DNA of 64,000 bases from Sorghum bicolor. Lineage: Eukaryota > Streptophyta > Magnoliopsida > Poales > Poaceae. The stretch covers positions 65,109,615 through 65,173,614 of the forward strand of contig NC_012873.2 of assembly GCF_000003195.3 (NCBI RefSeq), read 5' to 3'. Numbering within the stretch: the stretch's first letter is position 1; each line of letters starts with the position of its first letter. Below, in pieces: positions 23,432 to 34,700 of the stretch. The notes under the pieces are model-generated. The model made no database searches and had not been told where the DNA came from. It worked only from the letters and a program-made list of their open reading frames with translations. A program made the translations under genes and the position numbers.

Positions 23432-23671
23432 GGCCTTGTTTAGATGCGAAAAAATTTAGATTTCGCTACTGTAGCACTTTTGTTTGTTTGTAATAAATAT
23501 TGTCCAATCATAGACTAATTAGGGCTAAAAGATTCGTCTCGCGATTTACAGTCAAACTGTGTGATTAGTTTTTGTTTTCGTCTATATTTAATGTTTAATG
23601 CATGTGTCGTAAGATTTGATATGACAGAGAATCTTGAAATTTTTAGATTTCGGGGTGAACTAAACAAGGCC
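23432..23671. mobile_element. MITE of the GGCCTTGTTTAG family
   Basis: Perfect 12-bp ends GGCCTTGTTTAG / CTAAACAAGGCC with TTA duplicated on both sides (23429-23431, 23672-23674). It is in the opposite orientation to the copy at 19324, as its interior reads as the reverse complement. Confidence 0.88.
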
Positions 23672-24684
23672 TTAGTTTATTGTCCACGAGACGATACCGA
23701 TACAGTGTCCACTGAACTGGCGGGTTTGACTAAAAACATCTCATCTCTGAACAAAACAAAGCGCCGACGGGGGCAACGGAGCACATGGTCTTTCCTCCAC
23801 CCTGACACTTGCTTGTCTGAACCAGTGACCCCTTCATGCTCTCGAGCTCGTTGTTGCCTCCAGCTACAAGCCATGCAATGCAAACAAGGCAAGATGTGCA
23901 CCAGTAGTCTAGTACACAGTGACTACTCCCCCCACATGCAGCTTTGAGATCTGCTAGCTCAACCGGATCTCCTCTGCTAGTACGTGCTAGCATCCATCCA
24001 AACTCCAAAAGCATCTAACAAAAGCATCCTTTTCATTTCACCCAACCCTAGTAGTATACTCTTTTTTTCCCCCTCTCCCTCTCTCCGTAAAAAACGACGC
24101 GAGACACCGACGATGTGTATGTGCATGCCTTGTTGTGATTATGCCCGGCCGGATCCTACTGCTACTACACTATACTGCACGTACTGACGTACTACACGGT
24201 ACACACGTTGATGAACCTGCAGAAAACATTGTTACGGAAGGAAAACTAATCACAGGAAAACTTCTGGTGAAACGTGCTTTGTTGCTCCGACAGCCCTGTG
24301 CGGAGTACTTTAGCGAGTGCAACATTGCCTTGACACTGACAACTTTCTATCGTCGTCCGTGGCAGCCTTATGTCACGTCAGGCCTTGTCCGGATCGCTGT
24401 TCCAGCTTTTCAGGTGATTTGAAGTTATAATTTGACGGCAGGAAATGTTCCCTTGCCCACTGCACTGTCACTTCTGTTCATGCACCGTTGCATGACCAGC
24501 ACAAGCATTTTAAAAATTTCACGGAGTAGAATAATCAAAACAAAAGAAAACAAAGAAACGAGCTACCGCAGATGCACCACGCACGACATGCACCAAGAAC
24601 ACCGCGAGCAGCCAAAGCTGCGCCAACAACAGCCACGGCAAAGGAGTGCACCTTGACACTACTGCTACCCACTACCCACTACTA

Positions 24685-24707
24685 GGGGGGGGGGGGGGGG
24701 GGGGGGG
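24685..24707 (+). repeat. Homopolymer run of 23 G
   Basis: An uninterrupted G tract. Its length is likely to vary or be mis-assembled, and it could form a quadruplex. Confidence 0.95.
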
Positions 24708-24954
24708 TTGGTTGCAATGCAACGACGAACGAACAAAATAAAGATTGGTATTAACAACTAATTAATCCGCCGCAAAAATTTCACCACAGGGTACGGCACC
24801 ACAACATGTACATGTTTAGAAACGCAACAAAAGAATCCAGTCGCCACCACCCACCAGGATTATATGCAACCCCACAACGATGCATGTCCAAGAATCTTAA
24901 TTCGCGCGTCCCCATGGTAGACGGATCTCAACCAGCCATGCCATGCGCGCCTAG

Positions 24955-27286
24955 CTAGGCGCCTAGCATTGCTGCACGCTCGGCGGCAGAGGCGCGCGGC
25001 ACGTCCGCCTTGGGCGCGGTGGCGGTAGCCGCCGGGGCCACGACAGCAGCGGAGGTTTTAGGCGGCACGACCGCCTTGGGCGCGGCGGGGGTGGCCGGGG
25101 CCACGGCAGCGGCAGCGGAGGTTTTCTTATTGGCGTGCTCGGTGCGGCCGAGCTGGCCGGGGCCGCGGCCGCCGGTCTCGGCGCTCCCACTCTTGATGCG
25201 GCCCTTGCCGAGGTGGTACTGGCAGAGGGCGTAGCCCCCCAGCGTCGGCTGGCTGCACCGCCACCCGCGCCCGTTCTTCCGGCTGCACCGTGACCCCGCT
25301 GTCTCCTTGCTTGGGCTCGGCGGCGCCCTCTTCACGCCGACGCTGGTGGCATTCTTTGTCACTTGCTGCTTCTTCTTGGAAGAAGAAGCCTTCGCGCCCG
25401 TTGTTGCTGTCGTTGTCACCACCGCTGCCGCTGCGGCGGCAACGCTGTTATTGCTAGCCTGGTTCGTCACTGGCTCCGGCACGTGGCGATGGAGACCATT
25501 CTTCTCTAGGCTGCAAAGTGCGTTGCAATGTAGCGTTAACGTTTTGTACATGCTGACACATGCTGGATTTAGACGGGACAGAATAAGATGCAATGAACAA
25601 AGAAAGAAACAGTACATCATATACATATCATACAGTAAGCAGATCGATCACACAACATTGCAACCGCTGAGAACAGCGCTAGGAAATGTTAACGATCCGG
25701 TTTTCTTGATCACTACAGCACTGCGCCACGCCGAATCATCATGCCCACAGCAAGAAAAATACCAGCCGAACAGACCCAATGGAGACCCCAGAACCTATTA
25801 TTCGATCGATCGTGCACTTCATTTGACTATATCTGAGTGCATCGCGATTGCATCTCCAAGCAGGCACGGATGCAAAGCACTAATAATGCCTTTCGACAGA
25901 AAACAAAGTGCAATGTGCAAGTGAACTGGACTGTTTTCATGATGCGGCACGCACAACCGCACATGGACCATGTTTCCCAAAGCATCCGAGTTGCACTTGC
26001 ACCCATACAGATCGAAAGACCGAGTTGCACTCATACAGATCGAAAGAAGAACATGGAAAAAACGCAAGGTGCAGATCGAAAGAAACATGGGCAACGCAAG
26101 GCAATCAAGCAAGGAAGGTCCCGATCAATCAAAAGAACATGAACGACGACGCAAGGCGATCGATCAAGCGAAGCAAGGAAGGTCCCTGATCTCGAAGTGG
26201 CGAATGAAAGAGGTTGCACTGGATGGATAGATAGATGATGTCGCATTCGCATGCATGCACATAAGGGTGGCAGGAGCAGTGGCCGGCGCCGGCTCCACCG
26301 TACCACACACACCTTACATGGGTACATGAGGGCTTTGTCTGCTGGCAAGCAAGTGAGGGCATTAATCGATTGGACTGATGTGTCAAGCTGGCATTGCCCA
26401 CTATAGTAGTGTGAGAAACAGTGAACCCAAGCCCTGAAAATAATAATAATAATAATAGAAGGTGCCTTGGATCCTTTCCCTTTTTTTATTTTTCTATTCG
26501 TAAAATTCCCTCAGCCATCGCAAGAGCCCACCCGTACCATACCATACCCCACGAAAACGAAACGGACGGCAACACAGCACACGCAGGCACGCACAGGCCG
26601 CAGCACTTTCTCGTTCTGCTCCTGGCTGCCACGGTTTCATTTCAGGCAGCAGCAGTTCGTTCGTGTTCATCACATACATACCTTCTGGTGCGGCCGTCTG
26701 CAGGCCCCTGTTGTTGTTGTTCTTGTTCTTGTTGCGCGCCTAGTAGTAGTAGTAGACCCCTGCTGCCCTCCACCACGCCGTCCTGCGAAAGCAGTAATCG
26801 AAGAACATGGGGGTTAGCTAGATCTGCCCGCCCAGCCCACAGCCCGTGGGTGCAAGTGCAACGGAACGGAAGGCAACTTTTTTTTATTTCCCAGATTACG
26901 AGACGCGACGAGACGACGATGATGTCCTGAGAAATTCCCTTTTCTCGTCTAGGAATGCGCACGCGGGATTGGAATCGATCGAGAACGAACAAGGAGGAGG
27001 AACTGGTAGCAGCGAGCGTGCGTACCTGCGGCGGCAATGCCGGGCGCTTGAGCGGCGAGGAGGAGGAGCGGGGGTCCCCGAGATCCGCGGCGGAGGAATC
27101 ATTTGTTGCGGGGTGCAAGTAGTGCAACTCCCCGTCTCCTTGCTTGTCCCCCGGAGGCGGAGGAGGAGCGCGCTCCTGATGATCTCGCGACGCAGGCGGC
27201 GGCGACGACGACTGGGGCGCGGGGTATGGATCTGAGGGCAGCAGGTAGGCGATAGGCTGGCCCGGAGGCCGCCTCCTGATCCTCAT
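24955..27286 (-). CDS. WRC-domain protein (probable nuclear regulator)
   Basis: Three exons join in frame: 27026-27286, 26682-26782 and 24955-25510, giving 305 residues. The C-terminal exon holds a WRC zinc-binding motif, CSRKNGRGWRC then CQYH, the C3H signature found in growth-regulating factors and related plant proteins. It is flanked by basic stretches (SSSKKKQQ, GVKRAPPSP) that could direct nuclear import. The first exon is Pro/Ser-rich and the second has Leu and Gln runs; the tail is Ala/Pro/Val-rich and low in complexity. No QLQ domain is present, so this is a WRC-only protein rather than a true GRF. DNA binding is an inference from the motif. The second intron (25511-26681) is long and repeat-rich. 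Confidence 0.83.
25985..26195. repeat. Short imperfect tandem repeats in the WRC gene intron
   Basis: The words ACAGATCGAAAGA, GAGTTGCACT and AAGCAAGGAAGGTCCC recur two or three times within about 200 bp. Confidence 0.6.
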
Positions 27287-30200
27287 GGGCGGCCGCGGGG
27301 CGGAGGACGAGGGAGACTGAAATGGGGCAGCAGTGGGAGATTTGGGGAGGGTGCAAATCGAAGGAGGAGGGGAGAGGGGGGAGGGGGGGTGTTTTGGTTG
27401 GCCTTTTTATGGCTGCATCTCGCTCATGCTCATGGATGCATTGCATTTATTTATGGGAAGCAGTAAATGTGGTGTGAGATCTTGGTGCAGTTTCCGTCGT
27501 CTCGCTCCGGCACTCGCCTCGCCTGCCTCTTTTTGGTTCGATTCGATCCGTTGGGAGGACTAGACTAGAGAGGCCAGGAGGGGAAGATGGCGTGACGGGT
27601 TCAGTGCCTGGGGTGGGCACCGTGCCAAGGCAAATGAGATTTGCCCCTGGGGTAGTATTGCTAGGTGTACAGCGGTACAAGCAATGCGTATTTTCCACAA
27701 CCAGGCATTGAGTACAGTGTATGAAGTTCGAGGGTCTAATAAGATTTGCCCGAGAGTAAAAATTGTGGTGAAAGAATTTATGTTCATCTCGACATAAAAG
27801 AGGTTTTGGAGTGAAGGGTGGCTGCTAGTAGCGTGAGTAGTAAGAAGAAATGTTTTCGTTCGGAAATTAGGTTTATATAAGGGCTCAAACCTTGTGTGAG
27901 ACTCTTCAAAGTAATACCAAAGTGATGTTACGTGTTGACCACGAAACCACCCGAAATCCACGTAACCACTATTACCTACTATGGAAATATTTCTATCTGG
28001 ATATTAGATTTATATAAGGGCTCAAACCTTGTGTGAGATTCTTTGAAGTAGTATTAAAGCGATTTACGTATTGACCATGAAACCACCTGAAATGCACGTA
28101 GTCACTGTTACCTATTATGGAATGTCGTGCTGACCACGAAACCACTTGAAATCCACGTAACCACCGTTACCTGTGGAATGTCGTGTTCACCACGGAACCA
28201 CTTGAAAATCCACGTAACCACTGCTACATGTGGAATGTCGTGCTGAACACGAAACCACTTGAAGAGGAAAAAATATATATTTGCATGGAAACAAAACTTT
28301 AGGATACGTTCGAGGGTCTAATAAGACTTATCTGAGATTAAAAATTATGATGAAAGATTTTTGTAGATCCCAATAAGTTTCATGTTCAACTTGACACAAA
28401 AGAGGTTTTGGAGAGAAAGGAGGCTGGTAAGTATAGCGTGAGTGGAATTTAGGTTTAAGAGCTCAAACCTTGTGTGAGATTCTTCGAAGCGGTACTAAAG
28501 TGATGCTTATGGACCACGAAACCACGTGAAAATCTACGTAACCACTGCTACCTATAGAATGTCATGCTAAACACAAAAATATTTGAAGAGAAAAAAATGT
28601 TAACTTCAATATTGGCATGAAAGCCAAACTTATAGTAGTCCTAGTTTCTATAGAAAACCAATAAACACAACATATTTCAAGTAGCACGAATATGCATTAG
28701 TGGTTCGACAATAGCTGACCAAAACTACGTAGTCGTAGACAATTGCACCACAGTTATGGCTTTCGGCTTACTTTGGGGACAACGCGCATTCATCCAAACA
28801 CAAAAGATGCATGGTCATGTATGTAGAGCCAAACCAAACACTTGAGGTGTTGTATAGTTGTCATACCAAGTTGACCAAAACGAAGCCCTGTCATAAGGAC
28901 CGTGTGATGCCCTTTCTTTAGTTTTTCACCTACTTTCTCCAAAGTTCAATTGGTTAAAAATATATAATAATAATATTTTTTTGTCAAAAATGAAATACAA
29001 TCGGTGTGATAGTCTAAAGATGGCAGTAGACTAGCATGCAAAAATATCCTGACTCCATGAGTATAGCATTTATGGTACTGATTAATTTTGACATGCAAAA
29101 TAGGTTGAGTGCACCCAACTTTTGGCCGGCGCCCAGCATGGCGTGCCTAGTGTATAATCGGCAACCTACCACGAGTACGGGGTTGCCCACGAGAGCAGTG
29201 GGTTGTGCTCTAGCGGGTTACCAGCTTGCTGCCAAAATTCTTACTAGGCCAGATCTGCCGTGTCCTGCGTGTACCAGAGTCGTCAGCGTTGACCTAAGGG
29301 TTTCACTGACAAGTGGGCCCCTTCTCTCTCCTGAGGCGTTACTATAGTAGTGAGCAAAGCCTGTCGGCTTGTTTGTTTTTTTGCTTACCCCTTGTGAATT
29401 GTGATGAATGAAATGAATGGTAGACGAGGCAGTTGGGCCCAGTTGGCTTTTGCATAGGCGGACCTGCGTCTGTCAAAGCCCATCAGGCCCAAGAATTTGG
29501 GTGTCAGTAGATGAGCGTCGTCTTTTTGAACTTTCAGCTCTACTAGTGAAATCGTTGAGAGGCTGGGCACACACAGTTCAGGATGCGAAAATGCCTCGTG
29601 TGTTTCAGGAATTTTAAGAGCGAAGAGACCACTGATAGATAGAAAGATCCATTCGTCATTAATTTGTCCGTGGGTCTTTGCCGTCTTGGGGTACCTTTTG
29701 TATGTCGGGTGGCCTGATGGGGCAATAAATCATGCATTTTGTGTCATGATTTTGTGGGCTGGCCTACATGCAGTCCACATGATGTGTCCTAGAAGAGGAT
29801 TCAGGGCTGCCACACAAACATGCGGGCATGGCCTTCGAATTAATATAACGCATGGATGGACCATCAGAAGGTTGATGCTTCGGTTGGTGAATGCAGATGG
29901 GCAATGGAGCAGAACGTACGTTCTCTAGATCCTTGGACGTACTCATCTCCTGTGTCCTGTCCTCGTGTGTTAAACCCATGCTGCTGCTGCTGCAGCAGAT
30001 GGTCGTGCCAGATCAGAAACCTAGCTCCATGCCAACTAGGCAGTTACTACCATATGGAAGGTGCGTCAGATCCCAAATTTCAAGCGTCCTTGGTGGCATG
30101 GGTGGTACGTAGTACAATCCAATCCTCCTGTGTGTTTAGAGAGGGGAAGGGGGCGATTCAGTCATGATGCCATATGACAAATTGACAAGGGAAAGGACCA

Positions 30201-31744
30201 GCGACATATGCATGGTCCATGAAGTGTAATCGATCGAGTTCAAGGTAAATAACAAAACGTACACCGTCAACAGCCGAGCTAGGACCTTTTGTCGTCGGGC
30301 TCAGCTAGCACGATGAAATTCAAGATTTTTTTAATAGTTTATTTCTTGTTTGGCATGATCCATCCATTTTTTAATTGGACTAAGAGCGTCTCCTAGCTAA
30401 ACTAATAGATTTAGCAAGCTAACAAAAGAAATAGCAACATTAAATTTTGTTCTTCTCCAACAACCTTCTTTATTAGCTTCTTAAATAATTTTGCATTCGA
30501 AATCTTGAATTATTTCTAACCAAACAAATCTTTTTTTATCAAATTTTCCTACCTTTTTCGCATAGGGAATCCTTTATTTTCTTAATTTACTCATGGGTCT
30601 AATTTATTTTAGATATCCCAAGAAAAACTTAGGACGAGGAGTACATACAAAGTTCCTCTCGATTGCGAAAACTTATAGTTTAGAAAGGATATTTGGTAGC
30701 ATTTTAGTTTTAAAGAGCTCTTTTACAAAACTGTTGGAGCATACTTTTTTTCTTTTTTTATACAAAACTTGTGGAGATGCGCTAATAGCTCTGGTATGCT
30801 TTGAAATTATGACCTTAGAGCAAGAACAACAATTTATCCTATATTCAAGTTAGTCAACATTTTTGTTGATGTGGAGAAGAGAAGGGAGGAGAGCTCAGCT
30901 CTTAGAGCTGCTCCACCAGTTTTTCAATAACCTATCCCCAATATTTATTTTTATAGATACTTGGTAGTTGTTGCAGTAGTATCCCAATATATCTTTCTCC
31001 GTAACTATATGGAAGATGGGTCCCGTAGGAGTGTGTAGGAGAAAAGATAGCTGAAATGTGGCAGTTAGGGTGGTTCCCCATGTCATTGGTGGAAATAAAG
31101 GAAAACTGGTGAAGCAGGAAATAATATGACGATTTTACGGGGATAGAGGAATGTATTGAAATACTGCTGTAGATATTCAAGCAAGAAGGTTGGTCATAAG
31201 AATCTTTACGGTAGTGACTAGTGAACCATGATAACAAGTGTATGTGATAAGGACGAAAGAGAATGTGCACAGAACGCTTCAAACAAGATCTAAGATTAAA
31301 AAAGGGCAAATCTATTTTACTACTGGAACAAATCACTTTGTCCTGTATCGAGATTGTTAGTGTAACAGACGAAAAAAAAAAGAGAATAAGGAGACCCTGT
31401 TTGAAGTTTTTTTTTAATGTTCTGTTTGAAGAATTTTGTTTGCTTAGAATCGCAAAACCGACATTTACAGTAGGGTTTGAACTTTGAAGAGGTCGTAGAA
31501 GTTGCTCCAACAGCCCATGCTATTGCTGAATGGTGGAAGAAGCAACTACTAATCTGTCAAAAGAACAACGATCGTCGGGTGTCGTAATCACTGGAGTTCT
31601 AAAACTGCAAAGCGCGACGATTAGAATTTCAAATATACAATTTTCTCTCTGTCGTTGGTGTTGTAATCACTGGCGCATCCAGCGTGCGGCAACCCAGGGC
31701 CACCTCCGGTCACGTGGGCATCCAATTTACTATAAACAATTATT
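27287..31744. other. Long intergenic region, no supported gene
   Basis: The first few hundred bases are the GC-rich upstream region of the WRC gene. 27727-28600 holds a degenerate direct-repeat array (separate entry). 28600-31744 has only short open frames with no recognisable products and is AT-rich from about 30300. No tRNA or rRNA was seen. Confidence 0.5.
27727..28600. repeat. Compound degenerate direct-repeat array
   Basis: A unit of about 56-59 bp starting GACCACGAAACCACTTGAAA and containing TCCACGTAACCACTG occurs near 27937, 28073, 28132, 28188, 28245 (partial), 28512 and 28570 (partial). It is nested in a larger unit: GGGCTCAAACCTTGTGTGAG recurs near 27877 and 28018, and TTCGAGGGTCTAATAAGA recurs near 27727 and 28310. 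Units differ by scattered substitutions. No coding potential is seen. Confidence 0.8.
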
Positions 31745-31749
31745 GTATA
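31745..31749. repeat. 5-bp target-site duplication GTATA, left
   Basis: Identical to 37232-37236. It brackets a segment that begins TG and ends CA. Confidence 0.7.
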
Positions 31750-34700
31750 TGTAACATCCCAGATTTTCACGAAAACCAAAAATACGAACTTTTTAAAATT
31801 TTTCTTGTAATCATGTGTAGCATATAATTTTTAGGCCTAACCCGATCCCAACCCGCTAACAAATCGTGGCATACATGTAGATTTGTTTGTAGGCGAGCGC
31901 TTTTGTTCGCGAGTCAATTTGGAGTTGAGTTTTGTTTAGGGTTTGGAGTGCACAAATCCGTAGCAAGGTCTTCCCGAATCTCCGTTGAGCCTATCTCAAA
32001 AGGCGAAGCGAATCCTTTCTCAATCTTTCAGCTAGGGTACGTCTCAAACTCCTTGATCCTTTTTGAGCTATTCCCAAAATTCCCTTCTCAAACCCTTTCC
32101 TTCTTTGATCTTATCCTAAATCTCCTCCGCAAAATCTATCTTAAGTTCATGGCAACTCATCTCAATCTCTTTCTGAGTTCTCTCGAATGCCCCTCTTTTT
32201 CCCCTTTTAAATTTCACTCAAGCCCTTGCGTCAAATTCGTAAATGGAAAATCCATCTCCTTTCATGGGCCAATTCTTTCCCCTCCCCTCTGCCCCCTGCT
32301 GCGGCCCAGAGCGCTCCTTGGCCCAACCGGTGCCCTCCCCTTCCCCTTAGCCCAGCTGGAGGCCTGCCAGGCCCAGCAGCGAAGCCCGCGCGCGTGGCCC
32401 ATCTCCCTCTGTGGCCCAGCTCGCCACCCAACCTCGTGGCCCAGCCGCACCTCCCCTTGGCCCAACCAGCCGCTCGGCCCAGGAGTGCCCCCTCCCAACC
32501 CTCAGCCAGGAGGACAGCCGCCGCCACCAGGGCTCTGCCCCGCCCGCGCCCCCAGCCCCTGGAGAGAAACCGCCGCCGCCGCCTGATGTCGCGCCCGCGC
32601 CTGCCCCTCCACCTCGGCGTTCGTGCCGATGCGCGCCACGCGTCCCATCATGGGCACGGACGCCCAACAGCAGCTGCGCTCGCCCCGAAGCCCTAGCGTG
32701 CGCGTATAAAGGCCGAGCCGCCGCCGCCGCCTGCTCCATTCCTAGACTGCGCCGCCACCACTGACCCTTCCACGCCGTTCTCGCCCAACCCGAGCGCCCC
32801 GGCCTCGCCTCGGCCTCGACCCGGAGCTCCGTCCCGCGCCACCAAGCCCCGGCCGAGCCCCGCCCGAGAGCACGACCTCGACGCCGAGCACCGCCGCGCC
32901 AAGCTTCGTCTGCGTCCTCGCCACGATGACGCCGGAGCCGCGACGTCGATCTTCGACGACACCTCATCGACAACGCTAGCGCCGAGCCGACCACGCCGAC
33001 GCCACTGGAGCCCCAACCTCGTCGCGACGCCGCGCGCCAAGCCCCCTGCACCGCGAGCTCCTCGTCGCACCCCGTCGCTGCCGCAGGGTCTCGGCTGGGA
33101 GCAGCGCCCCCGACCACGACCTTGCCCCGCGCACCCAGCCGCCGTGCGCTCTCGACCTGTGCCGTGACGTCGCCGACCTCACCTTGGACCCCGACCTGCA
33201 CGACCCCGATGGAGCTCCCCATCGACCACCGCACCACAAGCATGACGACCACGACGACGTGTCCTGACGCTGCGCGCCGAGCCTCTGCTCCACTACGCCC
33301 TGCTCCGACCCCGCGGCCACGCCAGGACGTCGCCATGGTCACCGCGTCAGTGCTGGTCATGGTGATCGCGACCCCGACCACGACATCGTGCAGCGTCGAC
33401 AGCACCACCTCGCCAAGCCCTTCTCTGCTACCGCCGGTGAGCCACCAGTGCCCAAGTCCCCTTTGTTTCCCCTTCCTGCATTCGCCATGCTGAGCCCGGC
33501 CTTCGTGCCATGATTCTCACTGTTGCAGAGAAGCAGTGGCCTCGTTGTGCCCTTGCCGAAGATGTGACGCCTTCCCGATGCCTGCTGCACATCCTGGCCA
33601 GCCGCAGCGAGCCTCAGTCGGCCAGCAGTAGGCTTGCAGCTAATCGACGCCCATCCTCGGCACAGCAAGGTCGAGCCCTCCAAAAACCCGTTGACGTCGA
33701 CGTCAACAAACCCTTGCTCTTCATTTCGATATCATACATGCCATGTATCTTGCTCATGTATGCATTAAGATCTATCTGCATGACCATTTGTTCATCTATC
33801 CATGTCATGCACTTGTTACATGATTTATCTCAGTCTATTTATGCCAGTGCCGTGCCTTCGCGCCGGTCTAATTATTTATTTATCTATCTCTATCTCTCTC
33901 TTGTGCTATGGAAATGTGCTACTCTGTATCATCTTGCGTCGATCGTGTTGCCAGTCGTTGTGTTGTGGTTCTTCATGCGTTGTTCTGGTGGTTGTGTGTT
34001 GTTTGTCGTTGTTGTGGACCGAGCCTTCGAGCCGGTCGGGGATCGTAGTAGGTTCGACCATTCGGTCGTTGGATCGTTCCACGGTGGCCGTAATGCCGAA
34101 CCTAGCACGTTTCCCTCATTTTAGTTGACTCTCTAGTGCTATGAATAATAGCGACCCTATTCTACCCACAAGCGTGGTCACCATGGACTTGCTGTCGGTG
34201 CGCCTCCTACCCGCACTTGGCGAGCCACTCGTGACCTTGTTTAGTGGGAGGATTAGCGGACGATGATCATGGGACTTACGAAAGCCAACTCGTTAGGTGA
34301 AGCTCATGGTCGCGAGACGCCTCGCCATGGCCATCGAGCCTATCCTATTTTTCCTCGCATGTTTATCTTATCTGTCTCTATGCTTATACCACCTAGACCC
34401 GGGCATTTCCCCTAGTTCTCGCGATGACAACCGCATCGCCTGGAACTATAGGAATGACCCTGTGCCGATTCCGAAGCACCTAGGTCGAGAAGTGTTAGGA
34501 GTTGGAATAGATCATGGGGTCGTATCTCTTTTTATCCAACTGTCGTTCATTCCATGATGAGTCGGTCGAAAGAGTAAGAACCCCATTCTTCTTCTCTCTT
34601 GCTATAATCCCCGTCGATCCAGTAAGATGTGGGTTTGCCCCTTTTGCTTGCTTAGTGTTTTGATTCCATTTCCACGATTCCCGCTGTTGCTATGGCGAGT

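Larger units (their letters stand above)
21871..24954. other. Intergenic region with MITEs and a poly-G run
   Basis: Contains two clear MITEs (22367-22618, 23432-23671), a probable decayed Stowaway piece around 22664-22900 and a 23-base G run (24685-24707). No supported gene. The segment just above 21870 is the likely promoter of the acidic-tail gene. Confidence 0.5.

Noticed and set aside
24955..25510. Call as a true growth-regulating factor (GRF)
   Set aside because: The WRC motif is present but no QLQ domain was found in any exon of the model.
27727..28600. CRISPR-like spacing of repeats
   Set aside because: The units are diverged, irregularly spaced and in a plant nuclear region with no cas genes.
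32347..33408. 353-codon minus-strand open frame in the LTR-like element
   Set aside because: Very GC-rich, Arg/Gly/Ala low-complexity translation without any retroelement domain; open frames occur in several frames of the same block, as expected from base composition.
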